64,000 nucleotides of DNA from Sulfuricurvum sp. (GCF_028713855.1 NZ_JAQTNN010000006.1:62001-126000); one strand, 5' to 3'; shown: positions 1 to 8,633, counted from the first letter of the stretch. Notes: a model not told the origin generated them from the letters alone. Made by a program: numbers and translations.

Positions 1-494
1 TCCAAATTCAGATCCAGTGTCTCACTGAGAATTCGAGGAATATTGATGTTTGAAATTTGCAATAATGGCTTCATCTCCAACACATTTAATATCCGTGTTG
101 CTTGGGTAAGAGCTACCGAGAGATTTGGTTCATCGATGATCTCCACACCGATTTGATATTGTTCATCAGCAGGATAACGGTATACCGGTTGAATATAAAA
201 CCATTTTTTGTGCTCGGTATTTCCGCCAAGACGTTTATTGAGTATGCGTACCACATCGATCGTTGAATCGGCACGGAGACTCATCGAATGATTTTTACTG
301 TCACCAAAACGGATCAATTCCCATTCATCAGAGACACTTTGGTGTTGATGATAGGAAAAAAGCGGTGTTAATATCTCTTCAAATCCGGCATCGCTCAACA
401 GTGTGCTTGCTTTGGTTTCGATGATTCGCTTTGTCTTTGCCGTTGCGGCAAAGTACAGCTTTGAGCCCTCAGGAATTTCGTGTTCAAATACCAT
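1..494 (-). CDS. hisZ: ATP phosphoribosyltransferase regulatory subunit HisZ (partial, 3' end outside window)
   Basis: The frame starts at an ATG (complement of 492-494) and runs off the left edge, so only about 164 N-terminal residues are visible. The protein opens MVFEHEIPEGSKLYFAATAK and reads like a catalytically inactive class II (HisRS-like) synthetase fold: a motif-2-like stretch (WFYIQPVYRY) is followed by QIGVEIIDEP. HisZ is the regulatory partner of short-form HisG in the first step of histidine synthesis. A true HisRS is less likely because the usual N-terminal GMRD motif is absent. It lies 4 bases downstream of the aminotransferase gene on the same strand, so the two are probably co-transcribed. 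Confidence 0.75.
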   Translation of the reverse strand, partial: MVFEHEIPEGSKLYFAATAKTKRIIETKASTLLSDAGFEEILTPLFSYHQHQSVSDEWELIRFGDSKNHSMSLRADSTIDVVRILNKRLGGNTEHKKWFYIQPVYRYPADEQYQIGVEIIDEPNLSVALTQATRILNVLEMKPLLQISNINIPRILSETLDLNL

Positions 495-498
495 AATA

Positions 499-1602
499 TT
501 AAAGACCAAAGTAGACGGTGTTAAACACGCGGTTAGCGGTTCCGTCATAGGTGCGGCGTCCCATTTTATCGAGAGCCAATTCCACCGCGTTAGCCGCCCA
601 ACACGCTTCATACGGAGCGATCAGACCCATGTGGTTGATACGGAAAATGGAGTCTTTGATATGGTCTTGTCCGCCGGCGACGTTTACATCGAACGCTTTG
701 AGGGTTGAGCGGATTTTTTTCGCTTCCGCGTCCCCTACCGTCGTCATCGAATCAGCCGGATTGATTGGATAGATACTCAAACCGATCGCTTTCATCGCTT
801 CGCGGGTGGCACGCGCACGGCGCGCCGTATCGGCGTAGAGTTTATCCAAACCGCCTTCGGCTTTGATGCGGTTCAAAATAGACTCCAAACCGATAGTAAT
901 CGTCGTTGCCGCCGTCCATGCCGTCGTATTCTTGCGCTGGTTTTTGATCTCGGTAGCGAGGTTAAAGTAATACCCTTTGCCGCTTCCGATTTTTTCGATC
1001 GCTGCAGTGGATAAACCCATGATCGCGAGTCCCGGAGGGAGCATCAACGCTTTTTGGCTTCCTGAAATCAAACAGTCGATATTGCTCACGTCGATTTTCT
1101 CAACGCCCACCGCTGTGATACCGTCCGCAATTACCATGATGGCTGGGTTGTGCGCTTTTACCGCACTCGCGATTGCTTCAACATTGTGACGAAGACCGCC
1201 CGCACTTTCACAGATTTGAATGGCGATTGCATCGATATCAGGGTTTGCGTTCAATGCCGCTTGGACTTCCTCAACGGTAGCCGGAGTGTCCCATTCGTGT
1301 TTGATCTCGACGTTTGCGATCCCGTGAGCCACAGCAATTTTGCCGAAACGCTCACCGAATTTTCCCGAATTGATCGAGAGAAGTTTGGAGTGGGTGAGAT
1401 TAATAACCGCCCCCTCCATTGCTCCGGTACCCGATGAAGCGAGCATTAATACTTCATCCATCCCTAAAAGTTCAAACAGCAATGCGCGGGTTCGCTCAAA
1501 AATTGCCTCAAATTCGGGAGTTCGGTGATGTAGCGTTTCACCTGCCATGGCGATTCGTACCGACTCAGGTACAGGGGTAGGTCCGGGAGTAAAAAGTAGC
1601 AT
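499..1602 (-). CDS. Class V PLP-dependent aminotransferase (serine/alanine-glyoxylate type)
   Basis: A 367-residue cytosolic fold-type I aminotransferase. It begins with the family signature FTPGPTPVPE, has a PLP phosphate-binding SSGTGAMEG at about 56-64, the aspartate of VIAD (about 160) that contacts the PLP ring nitrogen, and the Schiff-base lysine in SGSQKALMLPPG (about K184). Relatives include alanine-glyoxylate and serine-pyruvate aminotransferases. Campylobacterotan members are often annotated only as generic aminotransferases, so the substrate is not assigned. The start ATG has an AAGGA Shine-Dalgarno and an AT-rich -10 (TAAAAT, complement of 1641-1646). It heads a transcription unit that continues into hisZ. 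Confidence 0.85.
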   Translation of the reverse strand: MLLFTPGPTPVPESVRIAMAGETLHHRTPEFEAIFERTRALLFELLGMDEVLMLASSGTGAMEGAVINLTHSKLLSINSGKFGERFGKIAVAHGIANVEIKHEWDTPATVEEVQAALNANPDIDAIAIQICESAGGLRHNVEAIASAVKAHNPAIMVIADGITAVGVEKIDVSNIDCLISGSQKALMLPPGLAIMGLSTAAIEKIGSGKGYYFNLATEIKNQRKNTTAWTAATTITIGLESILNRIKAEGGLDKLYADTARRARATREAMKAIGLSIYPINPADSMTTVGDAEAKKIRSTLKAFDVNVAGGQDHIKDSIFRINHMGLIAPYEACWAANAVELALDKMGRRTYDGTANRVFNTVYFGL

Positions 1603-1688
1603 TAAAAAATTCCTTGATGGAAAGTGTCACAAATCCGCGAATTTTATCCTATGTGAGGTTAGGGGAGGTTTAAGATACTTTCCTATGC

Positions 1689-1694
1689 TACAAT
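1689..1694 (+). promoter_or_regulatory. Extended -10 element of the uppP promoter
   Basis: TACAAT preceded by TG one base upstream (TGCTACAAT) lies about 22 bases before the uppP ATG. An AAAAAGG ribosome-binding site lies between them. No good -35 is visible, which fits an extended -10 promoter. This is read by eye only. Confidence 0.45.
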
Positions 1695-1715
1695 TGCGCC
1701 AAAAAAAGGTTATAA

Positions 1716-2495
1716 ATGACTTTATTTGATTCATTGATATTGGGTGCTCTTGAAGGAGTAACCGAATTTTTGCCTATCTCCTCTACAGGTCATCTTATTT
1801 TAGCTTCGCAATTATTAGGACTGCAACAAACCGCTGCCCATAAAGCGTTTGAGGTCTCTATTCAACTGGGAAGTATTTTAGCCGTCTTATTTTTGTATGC
1901 CCAACGACTCATTGCCGATAAAACACTATGGCTTAAAATCGCCATTGCCTTCTTGCCTGCCGGAGGACTAGGATTTTTGTTCTATAAACAGATTAAGGCG
2001 CTTTTCGGGGTGGAAACGGTGAGCATTATGCTGATCGCAGGGGGAGTTGTTTTTCTCATTTTTGAATATCTTCGACGCAACAAACCGATTGATTCGGGCA
2101 AAGACATTAAAGAGCTCACTATCAAAGAAGCTTTTACCATCGGCATATTTCAAAGCCTCTCCATGATCCCAGGAACAAGCCGATCGGGGGCTACCCTCAT
2201 CGGAGGGCTGGTTATAGGTCTTAGCCGTAAAAGTGCCGCAGAGTTTTCGTTTCTCCTCGCCATACCGACGATGATCATTGCTACCGCATATGATTTGATC
2301 AAACACCGAAACGAAATGGTCGTAGATGATTATTTCATGCTCTCAGTAGCATTTATAACGGCATTTGTATTTGCACTCGCTACGGTCAAGCTATTTGTCA
2401 CCTTTGTCAGCCGCCACACCTTTACCCCGTTTGCGATTTACCGAATCGTTGTAGGGTTAATATTCTTTTATTTTGTCACTGCACTTCCGGCATAA
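1716..2495 (+). CDS. uppP: Undecaprenyl-diphosphatase UppP/BacA
   Basis: A 259-residue polytopic inner-membrane phosphatase that removes one phosphate from undecaprenyl pyrophosphate, recycling the lipid carrier for peptidoglycan, O-antigen and, in this organism, N-glycan assembly. Both family signatures are present: [15 protein letters not shown] at about 13-27 and the PGTSRSG loop near residue 150, which carry the catalytic Glu, Ser and Arg. Length matches the family. The ATG follows AAAAAGG at 6-7 bases. The last 28 bases overlap the end of rdgB on the opposite strand. Confidence 0.95.
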   Translation: MTLFDSLILGALEGVTEFLPISSTGHLILASQLLGLQQTAAHKAFEVSIQLGSILAVLFLYAQRLIADKTLWLKIAIAFLPAGGLGFLFYKQIKALFGVETVSIMLIAGGVVFLIFEYLRRNKPIDSGKDIKELTIKEAFTIGIFQSLSMIPGTSRSGATLIGGLVIGLSRKSAAEFSFLLAIPTMIIATAYDLIKHRNEMVVDDYFMLSVAFITAFVFALATVKLFVTFVSRHTFTPFAIYRIVVGLIFFYFVTALPA

Positions 2496-3094
2496 GATCG
2501 TAAAAATTTAATCTGATCAATCAGAATCTTCGCTAACTCCAACGCTTTGGAGCGGTGAGAGAGCCCTTTTTTCACATCATTTCCCAATTCTCCAAGGGTT
2601 TGATCAAATCCGACAGGGATAAAAATCGGATCATATCCGAAACCATTTTCGCCGCGTAACTCCGTAATCACATCCCCGTGCATCCATCCATGAACACAGT
2701 TCTCACCTTCTCGCGAAACAACCGCAATCGCTGCCGTATAGTGAGCGGGTGATGTATTTAAAGCTTTTTCTTTCAGTGATTCGACGAGCTTGAGGAGGTT
2801 GTCCCGATCACTCGCACCCTCTCCGCCATATCGTGCACTGTAAATCCCCGGCGCGCCATCTAGCGTATCAACACTAATGCCACTATCATCAGCGACGACA
2901 ATCGCATCTTTATCCCCCAATGCCGCATAGACGGCGCGTGCCTTGATCAATGCGTTTGCCTTGAACGTCTCACCGTCTTCAACGATCTCAAATCCCTCGA
3001 TCAAATCAGTATAAGGAAAAACTTCCCGATCATGGAGCAATTCGATAATCTCCCGAACTTTCCCTTTGTTTGACGTTGCCAAGACGATTTTCAT
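2468..3094 (-). CDS. rdgB: XTP/dITP diphosphatase (RdgB/HAM1 family)
   Basis: A 208-residue cytosolic house-cleaning pyrophosphatase that hydrolyses non-canonical purine triphosphates (ITP, dITP, XTP) to monophosphates. It has the N-terminal substrate loop [10 protein letters not shown] (about 7-16), the metal-binding [20 protein letters not shown] segment (about 68-87), the FGYDPIF motif and the C-terminal SHRSKAL. The C-terminus (about nine codons) overlaps the end of convergent uppP. The C-terminal tail after the SHRSKAL helix is slightly longer than in typical relatives. Confidence 0.93.
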   Translation of the reverse strand: MKIVLATSNKGKVREIIELLHDREVFPYTDLIEGFEIVEDGETFKANALIKARAVYAALGDKDAIVVADDSGISVDTLDGAPGIYSARYGGEGASDRDNLLKLVESLKEKALNTSPAHYTAAIAVVSREGENCVHGWMHGDVITELRGENGFGYDPIFIPVGFDQTLGELGNDVKKGLSHRSKALELAKILIDQIKFLRSYAGSAVTK

Positions 3095-3194
3095 TTCATT
3101 CCTTACAGTAGACTTTAACGTTCGGTGTTTACCCGACGTTTCATCTAAGGGTATATTATAATGCTGAAAATTTTAACGTATCTAAGGTTGCACG

Positions 3195-4517
3195 GTGTTT
3201 AAAACGGTTCTCCCACTCTCCGCGATTTTGTCGCTCCGATTTTTCGGTCTATTTTTAGTTCTTCCTGTTCTCTCAGCCTATGCGCTGGGTCTCGAAGGTG
3301 CCACACCCATTCTGATCGGTGTCATTGTCGGAGGATACGCTCTGACGCAGGCGATCTTTCAAGTACCTTTCGGGATCATGAGCGATAAGATCGGTCGTAA
3401 ACCGACACTGCTCCTCGGACTTGTCATCTTCTTGGTCGGATCGATCATCTGTGCGGTGAGTACTGATATTTATACGTTGATGGCTGGGCGTTTTTTACAG
3501 GGGGCAGGAGCAATCGGTGCCGTCATCCCTGCGATGATCAGCGATCTAGTGAATGAAGAGTCACGCGGTAAAGCGATGGCGCTTATGGGGGGAACCATTG
3601 CAATCAGTTTCGCCGCCGCGATGGCACTCGGACCCGTCCTTGCCGCAGGGTTCGGATTCTCATCACTCTTTTGGATCGCGGCTGTTTTGTCGATTGTATC
3701 GATGATCGTTCTCTTTACCAATGTCCCGACCCCTCCGCGTATCCGTCACATCTACCACTCCACGACAACGACCAAAGATATTCTCAAAGACCCGAATCTC
3801 CTTAGTATGATTATCACCAACGGGATGCAAAAAGGGCTTATGACCGTTTCATTCGTCCTTATCCCTATTTTTCTGACTAACCCAGAATACGGCTTTTTGT
3901 GGGATAAAAAAGACCTCTGGCAGGCCTTTATCCCCGCAATGGTGATGGGACTTTTGGCAATGGGACCCGCCGCCGTTTTCGGAGAAAAATACAATAAACC
4001 GCGCGAAATTTTCCTCATCTCCATCGTGTTGTTCATCGTCGCATTTACCCTTATGGGATTTGCAACTAAGAGTTGGGAATTTATCGCAGGAGTAGTGAGC
4101 TTTTTCATGGCGTTTAATATGATGGAGCCGCTGGTACAATCGATGATTTCCAAATACGCGAAAGTGCACCAAAAGGGGGCGGCACTCGGTATCGCCAACG
4201 GGTTCGCCTATTTCATGACGTTTGTCGGCGGTGCGGTGGCAGGTATCGCGCTTCAATACTCAAGCCGTGAAGTGTTCACCATCGCGTTGATCGTTATCAC
4301 TACGCTGTGGCTGTTATGGACGCTCAAAATGCAAAATCCGCATAGATATTCCCATCTCTATATCTCGATGGATCATGTCGATATGGAGAAATTAAACGCT
4401 CTAGAACATGAACATATCGCGGAGTGGTATATCAATGAGACCGAACATATCGTCGCGGTCAAATACCGTAAAGAGTTGATTGAAGAAGAGGCGATTAAAG
4501 CGAAGATAGTTAAGTAA
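3195..4517 (+). CDS. Major facilitator superfamily transporter
   Basis: A 440-residue MFS protein with about 12 hydrophobic segments. It has the loop 2-3 signature DKIGRKPT (about 64-71) and a helix-4 GRFLQGAGAIGAV motif, both typical of drug/H+ antiporter-like MFS proteins (YajR/Bcr-like). After the membrane domain there is a charged soluble tail of about 60 residues, rich in His and Glu (from about residue 375), reminiscent of the C-terminal cytosolic domain of YajR. The start is GTG, with AAGG seven bases upstream. The substrate cannot be inferred. It stands alone between rdgB (divergent) and a minus-strand gene. Confidence 0.85.
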   Translation: MFKTVLPLSAILSLRFFGLFLVLPVLSAYALGLEGATPILIGVIVGGYALTQAIFQVPFGIMSDKIGRKPTLLLGLVIFLVGSIICAVSTDIYTLMAGRFLQGAGAIGAVIPAMISDLVNEESRGKAMALMGGTIAISFAAAMALGPVLAAGFGFSSLFWIAAVLSIVSMIVLFTNVPTPPRIRHIYHSTTTTKDILKDPNLLSMIITNGMQKGLMTVSFVLIPIFLTNPEYGFLWDKKDLWQAFIPAMVMGLLAMGPAAVFGEKYNKPREIFLISIVLFIVAFTLMGFATKSWEFIAGVVSFFMAFNMMEPLVQSMISKYAKVHQKGAALGIANGFAYFMTFVGGAVAGIALQYSSREVFTIALIVITTLWLLWTLKMQNPHRYSHLYISMDHVDMEKLNALEHEHIAEWYINETEHIVAVKYRKELIEEEAIKAKIVK

Positions 4518-4519
4518 TC

Positions 4520-4560
4520 TTCCGTCATTCCCCCCGCGAAAGCGGGTGAAGTGCCCTTTT
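4520..4560. repeat. REP-like palindrome fragment (GCGAAAGC hairpin)
   Basis: Just after the MFS stop codon lies a short palindrome, CCCGC-GAAA-GCGGG, preceded by CGTCATTCC. This wording resembles dispersed extragenic palindromes seen in many proteobacteria. It could also help terminate the MFS transcript, although the following bases (TGAAGTGCCCTTTT) make a poor U-tract. Confidence 0.4.
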
Positions 4561-5162
4561 CAAGACACTATAAAACTGCCCATCAATCCAAACCATACGT
4601 CTAAAAGTAGATGCAAAACGACACCAAAATTTATTGCGTACCTGTAAAATGCAAAAAAAGCTTCATTTGCTCGTGCATTTTTATATTGATACTGTTCATC
4701 ATTCGTTAATATTTTCCCCTTGAATTTTGCAAGATACGCATTAATACGTGCCAAGGCGTGTTCATTTTTTATCTTCCAAAAAGAAGCGGTAAAATATATA
4801 AAACAATAAGGCATCAGACTAGCTGGCATTACAAATATCACCAACATGAAAAAAACACTTAAAAAATAAAGTGGAGATAAATGGAACCAATCCATTCCGG
4901 CAAATACATGAAAAGGTATACTTATCATCAGAAGAAAATCTCCGAAACTGTATTTCTTCGTTTTGTACTTATAAAGGTTATTTGCTTCTATCTCTTCTCT
5001 ATTCATCGATTCTTTCATCAACTTCTTCCGATGCAACTCCATCGCAATTTCACGTTCAGGACTTTTGAGAGTGCAGTATGGACGGTAGCGGATCGTCAGA
5101 TACGCCCCTATCGCCATAATGATTCCAGAAAAAATATAAAGCGGCATGACCCACGGTGCCAT
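4560..5162 (-). CDS. Hypothetical membrane protein, paralogue A of a duplicated pair
   Basis: About 200 residues from the ATG at 5162. The frame could extend to a TTG at 5186, but that lies at the expected transcription start, and the ATG has AAAGG nine bases upstream. The protein has one N-terminal membrane segment (VMPLYIFSGIIMAIGAYLTI), a charged RYRPY...HRKKLMKES region, and three or four further hydrophobic stretches. I recognise no family. The first 60 or so residues and the promoter are almost identical to the gene at 6247-6852, while the C-terminal halves are only distantly similar. Base composition is AT-rich compared with the neighbouring housekeeping genes. Confidence 0.6.
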   Translation of the reverse strand: MAPWVMPLYIFSGIIMAIGAYLTIRYRPYCTLKSPEREIAMELHRKKLMKESMNREEIEANNLYKYKTKKYSFGDFLLMISIPFHVFAGMDWFHLSPLYFLSVFFMLVIFVMPASLMPYCFIYFTASFWKIKNEHALARINAYLAKFKGKILTNDEQYQYKNARANEAFFAFYRYAINFGVVLHLLLDVWFGLMGSFIVS

Positions 5163-5192
5163 TTCGTACAACCTTTGATTAAACAATCACTT

Positions 5193-5221
5193 ATTATACA
5201 AAAAATATTAGATTATGTTGA
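5193..5221 (-). promoter_or_regulatory. Sigma70-type promoter inside duplicated block (copy 1)
   Basis: On the minus strand a TATAAT -10 (complement of 5193-5198) is preceded, after a 17-base spacer, by TCAACA (complement of 5216-5221; 4 of 6 match to TTGACA). It would start transcription about 25 bases before the ATG at 5162. The same arrangement recurs in copy 2 at 6883-6911. Confidence 0.55.
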
Positions 5222-5246
5222 GAATTAGAAAAAAATGAAGATTGAG

Positions 5247-5273
5247 TTCACCCTTCGACTGGCTCAGGGCGAA
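5247..5273. repeat. REP-like imperfect palindrome, copy 1
   Basis: The motif TTCACCCT...AGGGCGAA forms an imperfect inverted repeat around CGACTGGCTC. It ends the 274-bp block here and recurs identically at 6937-6963. The wording resembles dispersed palindromes of many bacterial genomes. Confidence 0.6.
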
Positions 5274-5289
5274 CGGTAAAAAATCATCC

Positions 5290-6174
5290 CTATTTCAACC
5301 TCCCTAACATCTCAAGCGACCCTTTTTCAAATTTCGAGAACGCAAACCATTTCTTACCCAAATCTTTGAGACTTGCCCCTATATGGTATATCTCCTCTTC
5401 GTTTAGGATTAAAAAGCGATCATGCGAAGCAGAGAACTCTTTGACTTCTATAGGTGGATATTGTGCATTATGTTTTTTGAGATCAAGGGAGAGTTGTGAA
5501 GTGATTGTTTTTGTGTAGATCGTTGCTCGGCATCCATCGACTCTTTTGGATAGTAGTACCAATACACTCTCATCCACATAATTATCGATGAGGACGATAG
5601 AGCGTTTGGCACTTTTGATCAAATCACTGGCAAATACATACGCATCGAAAATTTGGTTCTCGTAAAAAATCCCATGATCGGGTTTAAGCTCTTTGGACTC
5701 TATCGCATTAAAAAGCTCGTTGAACTTTTTATCGGACTCTATTTTGTGTTCCATTTGGATACTTTCCAATCGATCAAGCCGTTGAAAGAGTAATCCGTTT
5801 TGAGAGAGGAAACGACGCATCTGAACGAAAGCTCTCATAATTTTTATGTTGATTTCGATAGCGATTTTATTAGTCAAAACACCGGAAATACTTGCAACTC
5901 CCTGCTCGGTAAAAACATACGGCAAACTTCCGCCTAAATGACTTTTGGAGGGTATCGCATTTTGCGATACCAGTGTATCGATCTCATCATTGGAGAGCTG
6001 AAACATAAAATCCTCTGGGAATCGATCACTATTACGTTTCACCTGTTCTCTGAGGCGAATAGGTTTGACCCCGTACAACTCCGCCAAATCTCTGTCCAAC
6101 ATCACTTGCAACCCGCGAAGGGTATAGATTTTGTTTTGGATGTTGTGTTCGTCTATGATAGCAATCTCATTCAC
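5290..6174 (-). CDS. ORF6N-domain protein with C-terminal phospholipase D-like domain
   Basis: A 294-residue protein. Residues about 8-95 match the phage-type ORF6N DNA-binding domain (RGLQVMLDRDLAELYGV, RFPEDFMFQLS, LPYVFTEQGVASISGVL). A short coiled region (about 118-150, LDRLESIQMEHKIESDKKFNELF) follows. The C-terminal half (about 160-290) looks like a single phospholipase D-type half-domain: AKRSIVLIDNYVD, then HDRFLIL and IGASLKDLGKKWFAFSK, where HDR would replace the usual HxK. Such genes are common in prophages and defence or toxin-like islands. It sits between the two copies of a duplicated gene, which fits a mobile cassette. Role unknown. Confidence 0.75.
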   Translation of the reverse strand: MNEIAIIDEHNIQNKIYTLRGLQVMLDRDLAELYGVKPIRLREQVKRNSDRFPEDFMFQLSNDEIDTLVSQNAIPSKSHLGGSLPYVFTEQGVASISGVLTNKIAIEINIKIMRAFVQMRRFLSQNGLLFQRLDRLESIQMEHKIESDKKFNELFNAIESKELKPDHGIFYENQIFDAYVFASDLIKSAKRSIVLIDNYVDESVLVLLSKRVDGCRATIYTKTITSQLSLDLKKHNAQYPPIEVKEFSASHDRFLILNEEEIYHIGASLKDLGKKWFAFSKFEKGSLEMLGRLK

Positions 6175-6246
6175 ACTAAGTCCTTACCATGTAGGATACT
6201 ATTGTGATGATTGTACATTAGCTAATGAGGAAGATAAAAAATATGG

Positions 6247-6852
6247 CTATTTGCCATTTAAGAGTGTTAATACGCTATGAAGCACCGACGCCAAAATATG
6301 TAAAAATATAGCACTATAGAAAGTTACTCTTTGCCAAGAATGAAACATTATCTCTGTCTTAGTATTTTTCATAATTTGTTGCTCATCTAGATTTAATGTA
6401 CCTATCTTTTGTTGGTGATATATTTCTAAAATTGCCAACTCTTTATCCTTACTATTGAAAAGACAGAAAGGAAAAATAACATTAGCATTTGTAAACCAAT
6501 TTATATGACTTAGAATTAATAAAAATCCACTCACAATATATAATGGCATTTCTAAATGCCAATTCATCCGCATGAATAAAATAAAAAGTATTCCAAGATG
6601 TACAACAATTGCTATAGAAATAATACGTACCCAATATCCAAATATTCTGTTTGCCCGCATTATTTCTTTTTCTTTTTTATCTTCTTCCTCACTCATCGAT
6701 TCTTTCATCAACTTCTTCCGATGCAACTCCATCGCAATTTCACGTTCAGGACTTTTGAGAGTGCAGTAAGGACGATATCGGATCGTCAGATACGCCCCTA
6801 TCGCCATAATGATCCCAGAAAAAATATAAAGCGGCATGACCCACGGTGCCAT
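6247..6852 (-). CDS. Hypothetical membrane protein, paralogue B of a duplicated pair
   Basis: About 201 residues from the ATG at 6852 (AAAGG nine bases upstream). The open frame reaches a TTG further up at 6891, but that lies in the promoter. The N-terminal 50-60 residues match paralogue A almost exactly, including the VMPLYIFSGIIMAIGAYLTI membrane segment. The rest diverges, although the pattern of hydrophobic segments is retained. The linker MSEEEDKKEKEIM is highly charged. Coding sequence beyond the shared block is very AT-rich. No family recognised. Confidence 0.6.
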   Translation of the reverse strand: MAPWVMPLYIFSGIIMAIGAYLTIRYRPYCTLKSPEREIAMELHRKKLMKESMSEEEDKKEKEIMRANRIFGYWVRIISIAIVVHLGILFILFMRMNWHLEMPLYIVSGFLLILSHINWFTNANVIFPFCLFNSKDKELAILEIYHQQKIGTLNLDEQQIMKNTKTEIMFHSWQRVTFYSAIFLHILASVLHSVLTLLNGK

Positions 6853-6882
6853 TTCGTACAACCTTTGATTAAACAATCGCTT

Positions 6883-6911
6883 ATTATACAAAAAATATTA
6901 GATTATGTTGA
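6883..6911 (-). promoter_or_regulatory. Sigma70-type promoter inside duplicated block (copy 2)
   Basis: Same -10 TATAAT (complement of 6883-6888) and TCAACA -35 (complement of 6906-6911) with a 17-base spacer as in copy 1. It would drive the paralogue B gene. Confidence 0.55.
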
Positions 6912-6936
6912 GAATTAGAAAGAAATGGAGATTGAG

Positions 6937-6963
6937 TTCACCCTTCGACTGGCTCAGGGCGAA
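6937..6963. repeat. REP-like imperfect palindrome, copy 2
   Basis: Identical in sequence to 5247-5273. It lies between the paralogue B promoter and the end of moeA. Confidence 0.6.
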
Positions 6964-6978
6964 CGGAGAAGACGGAGA

Positions 6979-8184
6979 TTACAATTTGATAACGCGAACC
7001 AGCGTCCCCGCTTCCAAATCCCCATCCTCTTCACCGCAGATCATCAATCCCGCATTCCCGAGAAGATTCGTCAAAATAGCGGAACTCCCTGTCTTTTTCC
7101 CCTCGAAATCGACCCAATAACGTCCCTCTTCAAAAGAGAGATTACAGGCGGTAAATTCGCTTTTGTTTGAACGTTTGGCAAACGGTACTTTGAGGGTTGC
7201 TTCAATCACTTCATACGGGTTTTCAATTCCCAGCATCCGCGCCATAAGTGGTACGGCATAGAGGATAAAAGTGACTGTCGAAGAGTAGGCAAATCCCGGT
7301 AGAGAGACGATAAACTTCGATCCCCTCTGCGCCACCATTACGTGCTGCCCCGGTTTGATATTGACCCCTTTGAAAATCACTTCGGCACCGAGAGCAGGGA
7401 CAATATGCTTGACGAAATCGTAATCCCCGACGCTCACCCCTCCCGTACTTACCACGATATCACATGAGCTGATCGCCTCTTCAAACCGCTCCATAATAGC
7501 ATTTTTATCATCGCCGACAATCCCCATCTGAACACTCTCGCCTCCGAGAGAATCGACAAGGGTTTGAAGGGTATAGCTATTGGAACTTCGTATCTGTCCT
7601 GCATGACGAGCTGCTTCGCCGATATCGATGATTTCACTTCCGGTAGCAATTATGGCGACACGCGGACGCTGTGCTACTGGTACCATAACCCGATTAATCC
7701 CCGCCAGCACACCGATCTGTGCAAAGGCGAGTTTTGTCCCCTGTGCAATCAGCACTTCTCCCTCACGATAACTTTCTCCGATGGGACGAACAGCAAACCC
7801 TTTTGGAACTAATTTTTCAATGACAATGTACTCACCCTCTACACGGACATTTTCGATCGGGATAAGGGTATCTGCACCTGAGGGCATGAGTGAACCGGTA
7901 AACGTTTTGATACACGCTCCGCTCATGACACCGCCGATCTCATCGGCTCCGGCGGGATTGTCTCCAAGAATTTCCAGTGACTCGTACTCTCCCAAATCGC
8001 TATGCAGTATCGCATAGCCGTCCATCGCCGAGGTAGGAAGGCTCGGATAATCGCTGTCGGCAACAATATCTTCCGCCAAAATACGACCCACGGCAGAGGT
8101 CAAAAAAATTCGTTCACTGCGCACAGCCCCCATACTGAGAAGGCTAATCATATTTTGGGAAGTTTGGTATGAAATCATACTCAT
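6979..8184 (-). CDS. moeA: Molybdopterin molybdenumtransferase MoeA
   Basis: A 401-residue cytosolic enzyme that inserts molybdate into adenylylated molybdopterin in the last step of molybdenum cofactor synthesis. It shows the N-terminal R-IL-ED pattern followed by LPTSAMDGYA (about 50-59), the TGSLMPSGADTLIP segment, the MoCF-type loop STGGVSVGDYDF (about 245-256) and KPGQHVMVAQ. The start overlaps the moaE stop as ATGA, and a second ATG two codons on is possible. It is the last gene of the moaD-moaE-moeA operon. Confidence 0.93.
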   Translation of the reverse strand: MSMISYQTSQNMISLLSMGAVRSERIFLTSAVGRILAEDIVADSDYPSLPTSAMDGYAILHSDLGEYESLEILGDNPAGADEIGGVMSGACIKTFTGSLMPSGADTLIPIENVRVEGEYIVIEKLVPKGFAVRPIGESYREGEVLIAQGTKLAFAQIGVLAGINRVMVPVAQRPRVAIIATGSEIIDIGEAARHAGQIRSSNSYTLQTLVDSLGGESVQMGIVGDDKNAIMERFEEAISSCDIVVSTGGVSVGDYDFVKHIVPALGAEVIFKGVNIKPGQHVMVAQRGSKFIVSLPGFAYSSTVTFILYAVPLMARMLGIENPYEVIEATLKVPFAKRSNKSEFTACNLSFEEGRYWVDFEGKKTGSSAILTNLLGNAGLMICGEEDGDLEAGTLVRVIKL

Positions 8185-8633
8185 AGAGCAACCCCTAACA
8201 ATCCCGCACCTTGTATTGCCGTCGAGCGTTCGCGAGCATAAAGACGCTGACCATTTTTAAGATCATATTTCCAAATAGGGGCAGAAGCTTTAAAATCTTC
8301 GACAAACTGCTCGATCGTCTCTAACGCAACACGCCGTTTCGGTGAAAATACCGCTGCGATATAGGAGGATTCATGTACCAATACATCGCCTCGACTGTGC
8401 GCCATTTTTAATTTTGCACCTAAAAGTGCTGCTTTTGTCACCCAAGATTCAAACCATGCATTTAAAATAGGTTCATACACATCAAAACTAAGCCCGTCAA
8501 TTCCGTCTTCTTCGCGTACCGTTCCGACAAAAGGAATATAGGCACCATAGTTATAGTCAGTTTCTTCCGCATACCACCGAGTGATTATTTCAGGAACATT
8601 CAAAGCGCCGTCATAAAGTTCTAGCATCTTCAT
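8181..8633 (-). CDS. moaE: Molybdopterin synthase catalytic subunit MoaE
   Basis: About 150 residues. MoaE forms a heterotetramer with thiocarboxylated MoaD and converts cyclic pyranopterin monophosphate to molybdopterin. Family features are VGTVREEDG, the SRGDVLVHESS segment, VFSPKRRVALE and a lysine-containing PIWKYDLKNGQ loop near the active site. I chose the ATG at 8633 because it overlaps the moaD stop as ATGA. An upstream ATG at 8642 and a downstream one at 8627 are also in frame. It overlaps moeA by four bases at the 3' end. Confidence 0.92.
   Translation of the reverse strand: MKMLELYDGALNVPEIITRWYAEETDYNYGAYIPFVGTVREEDGIDGLSFDVYEPILNAWFESWVTKAALLGAKLKMAHSRGDVLVHESSYIAAVFSPKRRVALETIEQFVEDFKASAPIWKYDLKNGQRLYARERSTAIQGAGLLGVAL

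Larger units (their letters stand above)
5003..5276. repeat. 274-bp duplicated block, copy 1 (gene 5' end + promoter + REP)
   Basis: This block recurs at 6693-6966 at a constant offset of 1690 with no gaps. I counted seven mismatches in 274 positions (about 97% identity). It contains the first codons of the paralogous membrane-protein gene, its ribosome-binding site and promoter, and a REP-like palindrome at its outer end. Similarity stops abruptly inside the coding region at 5003/6693. Confidence 0.9.
6693..6966. repeat. 274-bp duplicated block, copy 2
   Basis: Second copy of the block at 5003-5276. The mismatches fall in the coding 5' end (TATG/TAAG, GGTAGC/GATATC, ATTCC/ATCCC), in one base before the TTG, and twice near the REP. 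The near-identity of a non-coding promoter region implies recent duplication or gene conversion. Confidence 0.9.

Noticed and set aside
5003..6966. The 274-bp repeats as ends of an insertion sequence
   Set aside because: They are direct repeats carrying a gene start and promoter, with no terminal inverted repeats and no transposase between them.
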